A DNA stretch of 64,000 bases from Bosea sp. AS-1 (GCF_002220095.1 NZ_CP022372.1:5210501-5274500), one strand, 5' to 3'; shown: positions 38,533 to 48,800, numbered from the stretch's first letter. The notes: generated from the sequence alone by a model not told the origin. Translations and numbers: made by a program.

Positions 38533-38871
38533 CTGCCGGAACTCCCCTGAGATGGCAGGAATTTTTTAGTTTCCCGCTTGTTGGAATAAATATTCCATTT
38601 TCGACTCAGCCAAGTCAAGCTGATCCACGCAGGACCCATCGGTGCCGGCGCTTGACAAGCAGGCCCGCACGCGGTGTTGCAGGGTTGCGGCCCCGCGCGG
38701 CCGTCCTGGAACCCTTCGCAATGCCCTTGACGGCACCAGCCCTGACGAGCCCGGCCAGCGCCGGTGCAAGGCCCCAGAGCGGGCGAGGTTGACGGCGCGC
38801 GTCGCGCGCCGCCCACCCCCCGTTATTTCCGTCATTCTTGCCGAAGGACCGCCGCAGCGGCGGTAACAGCC
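38533..38871. other. 339-base divergent promoter region
   Basis: Separates the leftward SDR operon from rightward purU. The left third is AT-rich and carries the IolR-type palindrome (38582-38597). The right part is very GC-rich and includes a seven-pair hairpin, GGCGCGC (38794-38800) with GCGCGCC (38804-38810), about 60 bases before the purU start. I see no open frame with a ribosome site and no recognised riboswitch. Confidence 0.5.
38582..38597 (-). promoter_or_regulatory. IolR-type palindrome (GGAA-N6-TTCC) before the SDR/inositol operon
   Basis: TGGAATA-AA-TATTCCA forms an inverted repeat and fits exactly the GGAA-N6-TTCC consensus described for the RpiR-type inositol repressor IolR of Sinorhizobium. 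It lies in an AT-rich stretch 50 bases upstream of the SDR start codon, where a repressor would block transcription. No RpiR-family gene is in the window. Confidence 0.6.
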
Positions 38872-39735
38872 ATGCTCGAACACAGCGCCATCCTTACCCT
38901 GTCCTGCCCCAACCGGCCCGGCATCGTCGCCGCCGTCTCGACCCTGCTGTTCGAGGCCGGCTGCAATATCCTCGACGCCCAACAGTTCGACGACACCGAG
39001 ACGGGACGCTTCTTCATGCGTGTCGTCTTCAACCGGCTGGAGGGCAGCCAGCCGCATGGCGCCATCGCCGCCGCGGTGGCCGAGCTCGCCCAGCGTTTCG
39101 CAATGACGTTCAACCTGCGGGAGATGGCTCAGAAGAAGCGCGTGATGCTGCTGGTCTCGAAATTCGACCACTGCCTCGCCGATCTGATCTATCGCTGGCG
39201 GATCGGCGAGATGCCGATGGATATCACCGGCATCGTTTCGAATCACGCGCGCGAGCACATCGCCTCGACCGACCTGGGCACGCTGCCATTCCACCATCTG
39301 CCGGTGACGCGCCAGAGCAAGATGGAGCAGGAGGCGGAAATCTGGCGGCTGATCCAGCAGACGGGGACGGACCTCGTCATCCTCGCCCGCTACATGCAGA
39401 TCCTGTCTGATGGATTTTCAGCCAAGCTCGCCGGGCGCTGCATCAATATCCATCACTCGTTCCTGCCCGGCTTCAAGGGCGCCAAGCCCTACCACCAGGC
39501 GCATCAGCGCGGGGTCAAGCTGATCGGCGCCACCGCCCATTACGTCACGCATGATCTCGACGAAGGCCCGATCATCGAGCAGGACGTCGAACGCATCTCG
39601 CATCGCGACACGCCGGATGACCTGGTCCGCAAGGGCCGCGACATCGAGCGCCGCGTACTGGCCCGGGCCGTCCTCCACCACCTGGAGGACCGCGTGCTTC
39701 TCAACGGGCAGAAAACGGTCGTCTTCATCGACTGA
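38872..39735 (+). CDS. purU: Formyltetrahydrofolate deformylase
   Basis: Hydrolyses 10-formyltetrahydrofolate to tetrahydrofolate and formate, balancing the one-carbon pool in the cytosol. The 287-residue protein has an N-terminal ACT domain ([17 protein letters not shown], residues 6-22), then the formyltransferase-fold domain. Catalytic residues are in [11 protein letters not shown] (Asn and His, about 185-195), GATAHYVT (His about 220) and [10 protein letters not shown] (Asp about 226). The formate it releases could feed the formate dehydrogenase at the window's left end, although the genes are 35 kb apart. It precedes an ABC transporter by 212 bases and may be separately transcribed. Confidence 0.95.
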   Translation: MLEHSAILTLSCPNRPGIVAAVSTLLFEAGCNILDAQQFDDTETGRFFMRVVFNRLEGSQPHGAIAAAVAELAQRFAMTFNLREMAQKKRVMLLVSKFDHCLADLIYRWRIGEMPMDITGIVSNHAREHIASTDLGTLPFHHLPVTRQSKMEQEAEIWRLIQQTGTDLVILARYMQILSDGFSAKLAGRCINIHHSFLPGFKGAKPYHQAHQRGVKLIGATAHYVTHDLDEGPIIEQDVERISHRDTPDDLVRKGRDIERRVLARAVLHHLEDRVLLNGQKTVVFID

Positions 39736-39947
39736 TTCGAACAAAATTGCGCAATCCGCGCGATTTTCTGCAGAACACCGGAAAAACGAGCCCTTCGGCC
39801 GCCTCGCGCGGCCGATCTTCGCGCCACACTGTGCGTCGCACAGTTGACGCTTGCGTTGGCCCATGCCTTGCTGGGGCAGCAACCAGAAAAAATAGCGCGT
39901 CCAGCGCTGGGGATGCTTTTTGTTTTTTTGAAGGTGGAGGCAATTCG

Positions 39948-41735
39948 ATGAATGAGCAGCAAATCCGCGGTCTGATCGCGGATGTGAAGGATGGCGCGTT
40001 GTCGCGACGCTCCTTCATCCAGAAGCTGGCTGCGGTGGGGATCGCGGCGCCGATCGCAAGCCAGATCCTGGCCTGGAACGACGTGGCGATGGCAAATGCC
40101 ACGCTCGAATACAAGCCGACCAAGGCTGGCGGCGGCGGCCCGCTGAAGATGCTGCTGTGGCAGGCGCCGACCCTGCTCAACCCGCATTTCGCCTCGGGCA
40201 CCAAGGACCAGATCGCCTCGCGCGTGTTCTATGAGCCGCTCGCCGGCTGGGACAAGGAAGGCAACCTGATCCCGCAGCTCGCCGCCGAGACCCCGACCCG
40301 AGAGAATGGCGGGCTCTCCGCCGACGGCAAGACCGTCACCTGGAAGCTGAAGCAGGGCGTGAAGTGGCACGATGGCAAGCCGTTCACCGCCGACGACGTC
40401 GTCTTCAACTGGGAATATGCCGCCGATCCGGCGACGGCCGCCTACACCACCGGTTCCTACAAGGACATCAAGGTCGAGAAGGTCGACGATCACACCGTCA
40501 AGGTGATCTTCCAGGAAGCGACCCCGTTCTGGGCCGATCCCTTCGTCGGCGTCGCCGGCATGATCATCCCGAAGCACCTCTTCGCGGACTACAAGGGCGC
40601 GAAGTCGCGCGAGGCCCCGGCCAACCTCAAGCCCGTCGGAACCGGCGCCTACAAATTCGTCGAGTTCAAGCCCGGCGACATCGTCACCGCCGAGCGCAAC
40701 CCCGACTACCACGTCAAGAACCAGCCCTATTTCGACACGCTCGAGGTCAAGGGTGGCGGTGACGCGGTCTCGGCGGCGCGTGCCGTGCTGCAGACCGGCG
40801 AATACGACTACGCCTGGAACCTGCAGGTCGAGGACGAGGTCCTCAAGCGCATGGAGACCGGCGGACGCGGCAAGATCAGCGCCGTGCCGTCCGGCGACAT
40901 CGAGTTCATCATCCTGAACACGACCGACCCCTGGACCGAGGTCGACGGCGAGCGCTCCAGCATCAAGACCAAGCACCCGACCTTGACGGATCCGGCCGTA
41001 CGCCAGGCGATCAACCTGCTGATCGATCGCGACTCGATCCAGAAGTTCATCTATGGCCGCGGCGGTACCGCGACGGCGAGCTTCGTCAACGAGCCGAAGC
41101 AGTTCAAGTCGACCAAGCTGAAATACGAGTTCAACATCGACAAGGCCAACAAGATCCTCGACGAGGCCGGCTGGAAGAAGGGCTCCGACGGCGTCCGCGA
41201 AAAGGACGGCAAGAAGCTCAAATACGTCTACCAGACCTCGATCAATGCCCCGCGCCAGAAGACCCAGGCCATCATCAAGCAGGCCTGCCAGCGCGCCGGT
41301 ATCGAGCTCGAGCTGAAGTCGGTGACGGCCTCGGTGTTCTTCTCGTCGGACGTCGCCAACCCCGACACCTACACCAAGCTCTATACCGACATCGAAATGT
41401 ACACGACGACGCAGCCTCAGCCCGATCCGGAGCGCTTCCTCAACCAGTTCGTCTCCTGGGAGATCGCGACCAAGGAAAACAAGTGGCTGGGCCGCAACGT
41501 CTCGCGCTACTCGGATCCGGAAGCCGACAAGGCCTACAAGGCGGCTCAGAAGGAGCTCGACCCGGCCAAGCGCGCCGCGCTGCTGATCAAGGTCAACGAG
41601 ATCTTCTGCGAGGCCAACGTCATCCTGCCGCTTCTGTCGCGCACCCGCGTGGCAGCCGCGACGACCAACCTGTCGCATGACCATTCGGGTTGGGACGTCG
41701 ATACCTGGAACCTCGCGGCCTGGTATCGCAGCTGA
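39948..41735 (+). CDS. Peptide-type ABC transporter substrate-binding protein with Tat signal
   Basis: SBP-5 family binding protein of 595 residues. Export is by the Tat route: SRRSFIQKLAAVGIAAPIA (about 19-37), with cleavage near ANA (about 51). The mature start, GGPLKMLLWQAPTLLNPHF, and the VTWKLKQGVKWHDGKPFTADD segment (shown in part, about 125-145) are family hallmarks. GGTGGAGG precedes the ATG, and a T-rich stretch (39918-39930) lies just upstream. It is followed by a strong hairpin and the permease genes. The Tat signal suggests that the lipid-free, folded or cofactor-dependent form is exported. Ligand unknown; many relatives bind peptides. Confidence 0.93.
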   Translation: MNEQQIRGLIADVKDGALSRRSFIQKLAAVGIAAPIASQILAWNDVAMANATLEYKPTKAGGGGPLKMLLWQAPTLLNPHFASGTKDQIASRVFYEPLAGWDKEGNLIPQLAAETPTRENGGLSADGKTVTWKLKQGVKWHDGKPFTADDVVFNWEYAADPATAAYTTGSYKDIKVEKVDDHTVKVIFQEATPFWADPFVGVAGMIIPKHLFADYKGAKSREAPANLKPVGTGAYKFVEFKPGDIVTAERNPDYHVKNQPYFDTLEVKGGGDAVSAARAVLQTGEYDYAWNLQVEDEVLKRMETGGRGKISAVPSGDIEFIILNTTDPWTEVDGERSSIKTKHPTLTDPAVRQAINLLIDRDSIQKFIYGRGGTATASFVNEPKQFKSTKLKYEFNIDKANKILDEAGWKKGSDGVREKDGKKLKYVYQTSINAPRQKTQAIIKQACQRAGIELELKSVTASVFFSSDVANPDTYTKLYTDIEMYTTTQPQPDPERFLNQFVSWEIATKENKWLGRNVSRYSDPEADKAYKAAQKELDPAKRAALLIKVNEIFCEANVILPLLSRTRVAAATTNLSHDHSGWDVDTWNLAAWYRS

Positions 41736-41741
41736 CTTCGA

Positions 41742-41777
41742 GCGCCCTTCACACGGGATTCGCTGTGTGAAGGGCGC
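41742..41777 (+). other. Strong intercistronic hairpin after the binding-protein gene
   Basis: GCGCCCTTCACAC (41742-41754) and GTGTGAAGGGCGC (41765-41777) pair perfectly over 13 bases around a ten-base loop, starting seven bases after the binding-protein stop. No T-run follows. It should protect the upstream message from 3' exonucleases or partly stop transcription, giving more binding protein than permease. Confidence 0.75.
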
Positions 41778-41876
41778 CCGCACCGGCTTGCTCCCCTCGC
41801 CCGAACAGGGCAGGTGAGCTAGCCGGCTGCAACCGGTGTTCGGTCCGCGGGCTCCCGCGTATATAGAGACGATTTC

Positions 41877-42836
41877 ATGGCGACATATCTGATACGGCGG
41901 CTTCTCATCGCCATTCCAAGCCTGCTCGGCATCAGCGTGATCCTGTTCACGATCCTGGCGCTCGCGCCGGGCGATCCCTTCTCGGAAATGGCGACCAATC
42001 CGAACGTGCCCCCCGAGGTGCGCGAGGCCATCCGCGCCAGCTTCGGCCTGAACGACCCGATCTGGGTGCGCTATCTGCGCTGGCTCTCGGCGATGGCGCA
42101 GGGCGACTGGGGCTTCTCCTTCGCCAGCCGCATCAATGTCGACCAGCTCATCCTGCAGCGCCTGCCGACCACGCTGTTCGTCGTCGGCTCCTCGCAGATC
42201 CTGGCGCTCTGCATCGCCTTGCCGGTCGGCATCTATGCCGCGACGCGGCCCTATTCGATCTTCGACCAGATCGCGAACACGCTGGCCTTCGTCGGCTTCT
42301 CGCTGCCGACCTTCTTCACCGGCCTGCTGTTCATCCTGCTCTTCTCGGTGACGCTCGACTGGTTCCCCTTCGTCTACCGGTCCGACATCGCCGCCACCGG
42401 CTGGCGCTGGTACTGGGAGATGTTCCGGCAGGCGGTCATGCCGATCACCGTGCTCGGCGTGTTCCAGGCGGCGTCCTATACGCGCTATGTACGCTCCTCG
42501 GTGCTCGACGTGATCCGGCTCGACTATGTCACCACGGCGCGGGCCAAGGGCCTCAGCGAGCGCAAGGTCACGCTGCGCCACATCACGCGCAACGCGCTGA
42601 TCCCGGTGGTGACCCTGGTCGCCCTGCAAATGCCCGCCGTCTTCGGCGGCGCGCTCGTCACCGAGCAAATCTTTCGTGTCCCCGGCATCGGCTCCCTGCT
42701 GATCGACGCGATCCTGGCCAACGACACACCCGTGATCATGGCCGTGACGTTCGTCTTCTCCTGCCTGGTGGTCCTGTTCAATCTCATCGCGGATGTCCTT
42801 TATGGCTGGCTCGACCCTCGCATCTCCTTCAGCTGA
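41877..42836 (+). CDS. Peptide-type ABC transporter permease (DppB-like)
   Basis: First membrane subunit of the second importer, 319 residues. It starts directly with helix 1 (LIRRLLIAIPSLLGISVILFT, shown in part), has the large periplasmic loop ending at YLRWLSAMAQGDWGFSF, and the coupling loop near TTARAKGLSERKVTLRH (about 220). It closes with FRVPGIGSLLIDAI and a last helix. Its end overlaps the next permease by 44 bases. Spacing of 141 bases from the binding-protein gene is filled by the hairpin. Confidence 0.93.
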   Translation: MATYLIRRLLIAIPSLLGISVILFTILALAPGDPFSEMATNPNVPPEVREAIRASFGLNDPIWVRYLRWLSAMAQGDWGFSFASRINVDQLILQRLPTTLFVVGSSQILALCIALPVGIYAATRPYSIFDQIANTLAFVGFSLPTFFTGLLFILLFSVTLDWFPFVYRSDIAATGWRWYWEMFRQAVMPITVLGVFQAASYTRYVRSSVLDVIRLDYVTTARAKGLSERKVTLRHITRNALIPVVTLVALQMPAVFGGALVTEQIFRVPGIGSLLIDAILANDTPVIMAVTFVFSCLVVLFNLIADVLYGWLDPRISFS

Positions 42837-43743
42837 ACCGGCCGTGGCGGCGACCGCCCACGCGGTCGCGGTTTCGCCGGGACGCGAGACATGGCGGCGC
42901 TTCAAGCGCCACCGGCTGGCCGTGGCGTCGAGCTTCATCCTCGGCTTCCTGATCCTCGGCGTGGTCGTCGGCCCCTGGCTCTGGCCGGTCGCGATCAACG
43001 ACATCGACTTCTCGGCGCAGCTGCAGGGGCCGTCCTGGGCGCACCCCTTCGGCACCGACGATCTCGGTCAGGACATCCTGGCGCGGATGATGTATGGCGG
43101 GCGCATCTCGCTCGCCGTCGGCCTCGCGGCGATGATCGTCGCGACCACTGTCGGCATCATCGTCGGCGCGCTCGCCGGCATGTCGCGCAAGGTCGTCGAC
43201 CCGGTGCTGATGTGGGTGACGGACCTGTTCCTGTCGCTGCCGCAGCTGCCGCTGCTGCTGCTGGTGATCTATCTCTTCCGCGAACAGCTCAAGGCGGTGT
43301 TCGGCGTCGAGGGCGGCGTCTTCGTCCTGATCGTGGTCGTCATCGGCGGCCTGCGCTGGATGCCGGTGGCGCGACTGGTGCGCGCCCAGTTCCTCTCGCT
43401 GCGCGAGAAGGAGTTCGTCGAGGCCGCCCGCGCCCAGGGCGCGACCAAGCTCCGGCAGATGGTCAACCACATCCTGCCGAACGCGCTCGGTCCGGTCATC
43501 GTGGCCGCGACCATCGAGGTCTCCTCGGCGATCATCGCCGAGTCGACGCTCTCCTTTCTCGGCCTCGGCTTCCCGCCGGACATCCCGACCTGGGGGCGCC
43601 TGCTGTTCGACGCCAAGGACCAGCTCGACACCGCCCCGCACTGGGCCCTGTTCCCGGGCGCAGCCATCTTCCTCACCGTGCTGTCGATCAACTTCATCGG
43701 CGACGGCTTGCGTGACGCGCTCGACCCGCGCCGCGTGATCTGA
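42793..43743 (+). CDS. Peptide-type ABC transporter permease (DppC-like)
   Basis: Second membrane subunit, 316 residues, with the OppC/DppC N-terminal segment (RRFKRHRLAVASSFILGFL, about 35-53), the FGTDDLGQDILARMMYGGR motif (about 90-108), and the coupling loop around VEAARAQGATKLRQMVNHIL (about 212-231). ATGs at 42793 and 42802 are both possible; neither has a strong ribosome site, so translation is probably coupled to the overlapping upstream permease. Confidence 0.92.
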   Translation: MSFMAGSTLASPSAEPAVAATAHAVAVSPGRETWRRFKRHRLAVASSFILGFLILGVVVGPWLWPVAINDIDFSAQLQGPSWAHPFGTDDLGQDILARMMYGGRISLAVGLAAMIVATTVGIIVGALAGMSRKVVDPVLMWVTDLFLSLPQLPLLLLVIYLFREQLKAVFGVEGGVFVLIVVVIGGLRWMPVARLVRAQFLSLREKEFVEAARAQGATKLRQMVNHILPNALGPVIVAATIEVSSAIIAESTLSFLGLGFPPDIPTWGRLLFDAKDQLDTAPHWALFPGAAIFLTVLSINFIGDGLRDALDPRRVI

Positions 43744-43761
43744 TCCAGAGAAGGACCTGCC

Positions 43762-45612
<1,851 letters not shown>

Positions 45613-45636
45613 GGTTCCCGGAACCCGAAACGATCA

Positions 45637-45665
45637 AGCCCGCGGCGCAGGCCGCGGGCTTTTTT
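45637..45665 (+). terminator. Rho-independent terminator of the peptide transporter operon
   Basis: AGCCCGCGGC (45637-45646), loop GCAG, GCCGCGGGCT (45651-45660), followed at once by a run of T to 45665. A ten-pair GC-rich stem with a T-tract, 24 bases after the ATPase stop, is the clearest intrinsic terminator in the window. Confidence 0.92.
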
Positions 45666-45709
45666 GTTGGCGTCGGGATGTCCCGGACGAGGTCGAGAAC
45701 AGGTGGGGC

Positions 45710-46405
45710 TCAGGCCGCCAGCACGACCACCTTGGTCTTAACCGGCGTCTGATCGTACAGGTGGATCATGTCCTGCGTGAGCAGGCCGATGCAGCCGCTG
45801 GTGATGCCGTTACCGATCGATTCCGCGTCGAGGGACGCATAGATCGTGTAGAGCGTATATTTGCCGTTCTGATAGAGATGCAGCGTGCGGGCGCCGAGCG
45901 GGTTGTCGAGGCCGCCGGGCATGCCGCGGGCATATTTCGCCGCCTCTGGCTGGCGCTTGATCATCTCCTTCGGCGGGGTCCAGGTCGCCCATTCGGATTT
46001 GCGCCCGACATAGGCGTCGCCGTTCCAGCGGAAGCCGTCGCGACCGACATTCGCGCCGTAGCGGGTCGCGGTTCCGTCGCCTTCGATACGGTAGACATAG
46101 TAGTTCGCCGGATCGACGATGATCGTGCCGGGCGCTTCCTTGCTGTCATAGGCGACCGTGCGGCGGAAATATTTCGGATCGACCTTGCTGACGTCGATCG
46201 CCGGGATCGGAAATTTCTCATCGGGCACCGGCCCGTAGAGCTTCTGCGCCTCGGCCAAGCTCATGCCGTCACCGGCGCAGCCGGCCAGCCCCAGCGCACC
46301 GACGCCGACGGCCGAACCGACCAGAAACGACCGGCGACTGATCAACCCTGACCGAAGCCGAAGCGAATCCGCGCCGGCATCGGCAATCCTACCGTCCATG
46401 TTCAT
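45710..46405 (-). CDS. L,D-transpeptidase (YkuD-fold) lipoprotein with altered active site
   Basis: A 231-residue protein of the ErfK/YbiS type, which normally cross-links peptidoglycan or attaches proteins to it. The N-terminus has a Tat-like ISRRSFLVGSAVGVGALGL and a lipobox LAGC (Cys about 43), so it is probably a periplasmic lipoprotein. The catalytic Cys is present in ITSGCIGLL (about 208). However, the His-Gly that normally precedes it reads IYASLD, and the Arg after Cys-Ile is Gly. Most of the remaining pattern (TLHLYQNGKYTLY, LTQDMIHLYDQTPV) is kept. Start ATG at 46405, with AGGAA upstream. It may be a weak or re-purposed enzyme. Confidence 0.85.
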   Translation of the reverse strand: MNMDGRIADAGADSLRLRSGLISRRSFLVGSAVGVGALGLAGCAGDGMSLAEAQKLYGPVPDEKFPIPAIDVSKVDPKYFRRTVAYDSKEAPGTIIVDPANYYVYRIEGDGTATRYGANVGRDGFRWNGDAYVGRKSEWATWTPPKEMIKRQPEAAKYARGMPGGLDNPLGARTLHLYQNGKYTLYTIYASLDAESIGNGITSGCIGLLTQDMIHLYDQTPVKTKVVVLAA

Positions 46406-46780
46406 GATTGGCAGTTCCTGTGTCCTATTGCCCGACGAGGGGGCTCCCGGCCAACACTCGCTGAACATCCTTAAGGAAATCAGATTGCCGTCACATGGCC
46501 CGGCTGGCAAGCGCGGGCTTCCGCTAGGCGAAGCCTGCCGTGTCCAAGCCAGCCGCGCCATATGATCCCGCAATCTCGGCTCGCGCTGGCCGCGACCAAA
46601 ACATGCGGATCGCGGCTTCATTGAGGCCGGCAGGCGCCGAGTTTCGCCCAGCCGTTCCGTAGCGGAGGCGGACGGCATGCCTGGAAGTGTCGTCAGCTCA
46701 TCCCAGCGCCTGAGACGGGTGATAGAGGTCCTCATCCGGCGCCGCTTGACATCAGCACGTCATGACATCATGATGTTGAC
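46406..46780. other. 375-base region between divergent genes
   Basis: Holds the promoters of the L,D-transpeptidase (left) and the GntR gene (right). Apart from the -35 element and palindrome next to the GntR start I see no further repeat, RNA gene or open frame with family resemblance. Confidence 0.5.
46746..46780 (+). promoter_or_regulatory. Promoter with palindrome just before a probably leaderless GntR gene
   Basis: TTGACA (46746-46751) is followed after 17 bases by CATGAT (46769-46774) as -10. A 12-base perfect palindrome, ACATCATGATGT (46765-46776), covers that -10. Transcription would start at or next to the ATG at 46781, leaving no leader and no ribosome site. The palindrome is probably the regulator's own operator. 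Confidence 0.55.
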
Positions 46781-47527
46781 ATGAATATGGAAGCGGATCG
46801 AGCGCCACTCTATGCCAAGGTCGAGACCAGCTTGGCCGCTGAAATTGTCAAAGGCACCCTCGCTCGCGGGTCCCAACTCCTGCCGGAAGATCGCTTGATT
46901 GAAAGGTTCGGCGTCAGCCGGATCACCATTCGCAAGGCTATTGAAAACCTAGTCGCGCGAGGATTGGTCGAGATTCGTCGTGGCAAGGGCACGTTCGTTA
47001 CCGAGCCGAAAATTCGACAAGACCTGACCGAATTGAGCGGGTTTGTGGAGGACATGATCGCCTTGGGTCGAAATCCGACCGCAAGGCTGCTGGACAAGCG
47101 GCCCGTGCCAGCCAGCGATACGGTTGCGGCACATCTGGGCGTCGCCGTTGGGACGCAGGTCTATCGCATCGAGCGGGTGCGTTTGGCCGATGGCGTCGCC
47201 ATGTCCTTCGACGAAACCTATTTGCCCTTGGACATTGGCGAGAAGATCGTAAGCAACGATCTGGAAGCAGAACCGATCTTTTCTTTGCTCGAAAACAAGT
47301 ATGGCCTGCCACTCGTCGAAGCGGAATATCAGCTAGAGGCTATCACCGCGGACGAGCGCGTTGCCCAAGCGCTGGAAATTGCGTCCGGAAGCCCGATATT
47401 CCTGATCGAACGGACGTCCTATTGCGAGGGCCCGACGCCGATCGATTACGAAAAGCTCTATTATCGGGGCGACCTCATCAAGTTCACCACACGATTGTCG
47501 CGCCGGCCAAGGCAGGCCCCAAGATAG
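46781..47527 (+). CDS. GntR-family regulator (HutC branch, UTRA domain)
   Basis: A 248-residue repressor-type protein. Winged helix at about 10-75: VETSLAAEIVKGTLARGSQLLPE (shown in part), then FGVSRITIRKAIENL and GLVEIRRGKGTFV. The UTRA ligand-binding domain follows (about 95-240) with AHLGVAVGTQVYRIERVR and SFDETYLPLDI. UTRA domains bind small effectors such as amino sugars or histidine derivatives. It probably controls itself and the TauE/SafE and DUF1634 genes just downstream (12- and 14-base spacing). GC content is lower than that of the surrounding chromosome. Confidence 0.92.
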   Translation: MNMEADRAPLYAKVETSLAAEIVKGTLARGSQLLPEDRLIERFGVSRITIRKAIENLVARGLVEIRRGKGTFVTEPKIRQDLTELSGFVEDMIALGRNPTARLLDKRPVPASDTVAAHLGVAVGTQVYRIERVRLADGVAMSFDETYLPLDIGEKIVSNDLEAEPIFSLLENKYGLPLVEAEYQLEAITADERVAQALEIASGSPIFLIERTSYCEGPTPIDYEKLYYRGDLIKFTTRLSRRPRQAPR

Positions 47528-47538
47528 GCGCGCTCGCA

Positions 47539-48387
47539 ATGGTGACGATCGACGCTTTGTGGCTATTCGTTGCGGCCTTCGGCGCAAGCGCACTCGGCGG
47601 CGTGTTGGGCATGGCGAGCGGGATTTTTATCGTTCCGATCATGACCTTCGTTTTCGGCATCGATATCCACGCGGCCATCGCTGCGAGCTTGGTATCGGTG
47701 ATCGCTTGCTCCTGCGGGAGTGCCGCGCCGCTTCTGAAAAAGCGTTTGACCAATATAAGGTTGGCCATCGTGCTGGAAACGGCGACGACGCTGGGCGCCC
47801 TCACGGGCGTTTTCTTGATCGGGATTATTCCCACTCCCTATCTCTATTTTCTGTTTGCGGCCATCCTGACCATATCCGCACCGCAAATGCTCGCGCGCCG
47901 CCGCGAGGTGGCACGAGCAACAGCGCCCGCTTCCCGAAGTTGGGCGACGCTGCTGCGCCTGCATTCCACCGTTCCAGACCAGGCGGGGGGTGCCGGAGCG
48001 CCCTATCATGTCGGCTCGGTACCGCTTGGCTTGTCGCTGATGTATGGGGCGGGACTGGTCTCGGCTCTGTTGGGGATCGGGAGCGGCGTGCTGAAAATCC
48101 CGGCGATGGATATCGCGCTGCGGCTTCCGATCAAGATTTCCTCGGCAACATCGAACTTCATGATCGGGGTCACGGCCGCTGCGAGTGCCGGCGCCTATTT
48201 CGTGCGCGGTGACATCAGCACCGCCGTCGCCGGCCCAGTCGCACTCGGCTCCGTCGTGGGAGCCCTTGCGGGCGCGCGCTTGCTGATGGGCCTGTCTGGC
48301 GACAAGCTCCGCATCTTCTTCGTGATCGTGCTTGTGCTGCTCGCCGTCGCAATGGCGATGAGCGGCTTCGGCGCGCTCAAACCATGA
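47539..48387 (+). CDS. TauE/SafE-family sulfite/organic anion exporter
   Basis: Inner-membrane protein of 282 residues with seven to eight helices in two repeats. Each repeat opens with the family's glycine-rich motif: GGVLGMASGIFIVPIM (about 18-33) and SALLGIGSGVLKIPAM (about 175-190). The ATG at 47539, 12 bases after the GntR stop, is chosen because the first helix starts right there; the frame is open from 47422 within the regulator gene. Members export sulfite, sulfoacetate or related anions, or take up similar compounds. The UTRA-type regulator and DUF1634 partner do not settle the substrate. Confidence 0.9.
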   Translation: MVTIDALWLFVAAFGASALGGVLGMASGIFIVPIMTFVFGIDIHAAIAASLVSVIACSCGSAAPLLKKRLTNIRLAIVLETATTLGALTGVFLIGIIPTPYLYFLFAAILTISAPQMLARRREVARATAPASRSWATLLRLHSTVPDQAGGAGAPYHVGSVPLGLSLMYGAGLVSALLGIGSGVLKIPAMDIALRLPIKISSATSNFMIGVTAAASAGAYFVRGDISTAVAGPVALGSVVGALAGARLLMGLSGDKLRIFFVIVLVLLAVAMAMSGFGALKP

Positions 48388-48400
48388 CCTGGATAACAAA

Positions 48401-48706
48401 ATGGGCGAATGCCAAAGCACAGCCAAACGCCAGGAGCGCGCTATTGCGGCGTTGCTGCACTACGGCACGGGGTTAGCCTCATTCGTCATCGCGGCCGGGC
48501 TGGTCGTTCAAGGGCTGCATCCCCTCCCTTTTGACCTGAGCGGAAGCAGCCTGATGAACGCCGGCGTCGCCCTGTTCATCCTTCTGCCGATCGCGCGCGT
48601 AGCTCTCATGCTCATTCAATTCGCACGGGCTCGGGATGCGGCCTATGTGGCGATTTCAGCCCTGGTCTTGGCAATTATCGGGGCGGGATTTCTAGCGGGC
48701 ATATGA
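48401..48706 (+). CDS. DUF1634 small membrane protein
   Basis: A 101-residue protein with three predicted helices: TGLASFVIAAGLVVQGLH, AGVALFILLPIARVALML and AAYVAISALVLAIIGAGFL. I recognise the DUF1634 pattern, in particular the central LLPIARV motif. DUF1634 genes often sit next to TauE/SafE genes in bacteria and archaea, as here (14 bases apart), so it is probably an accessory subunit of that transporter. Its function has not been established as far as I know. Confidence 0.8.
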   Translation: MGECQSTAKRQERAIAALLHYGTGLASFVIAAGLVVQGLHPLPFDLSGSSLMNAGVALFILLPIARVALMLIQFARARDAAYVAISALVLAIIGAGFLAGI

Positions 48707-48800
48707 CATAAGCCATCGCATCCGGGGCGACGGAGCGGATCGGCAAACGAATAGAGCGAACTTCGCTATTTCAGCTGCAATGCCAGCGCTCTTTCTCCGC

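Noticed and set aside
38794..38810. A folate-type riboswitch before purU
   Set aside because: There is a seven-pair GC hairpin but nothing resembling the conserved cores of the tetrahydrofolate classes. Simple alternating GC text gives such stems by chance.
39540..43055. An open frame of 1171 codons on the minus strand
   Set aside because: It lies opposite purU, the Tat-type binding protein and a permease, all with clear family motifs. The translation is rich in Arg, Asp and Gly repeats typical of antisense frames in high-GC DNA.
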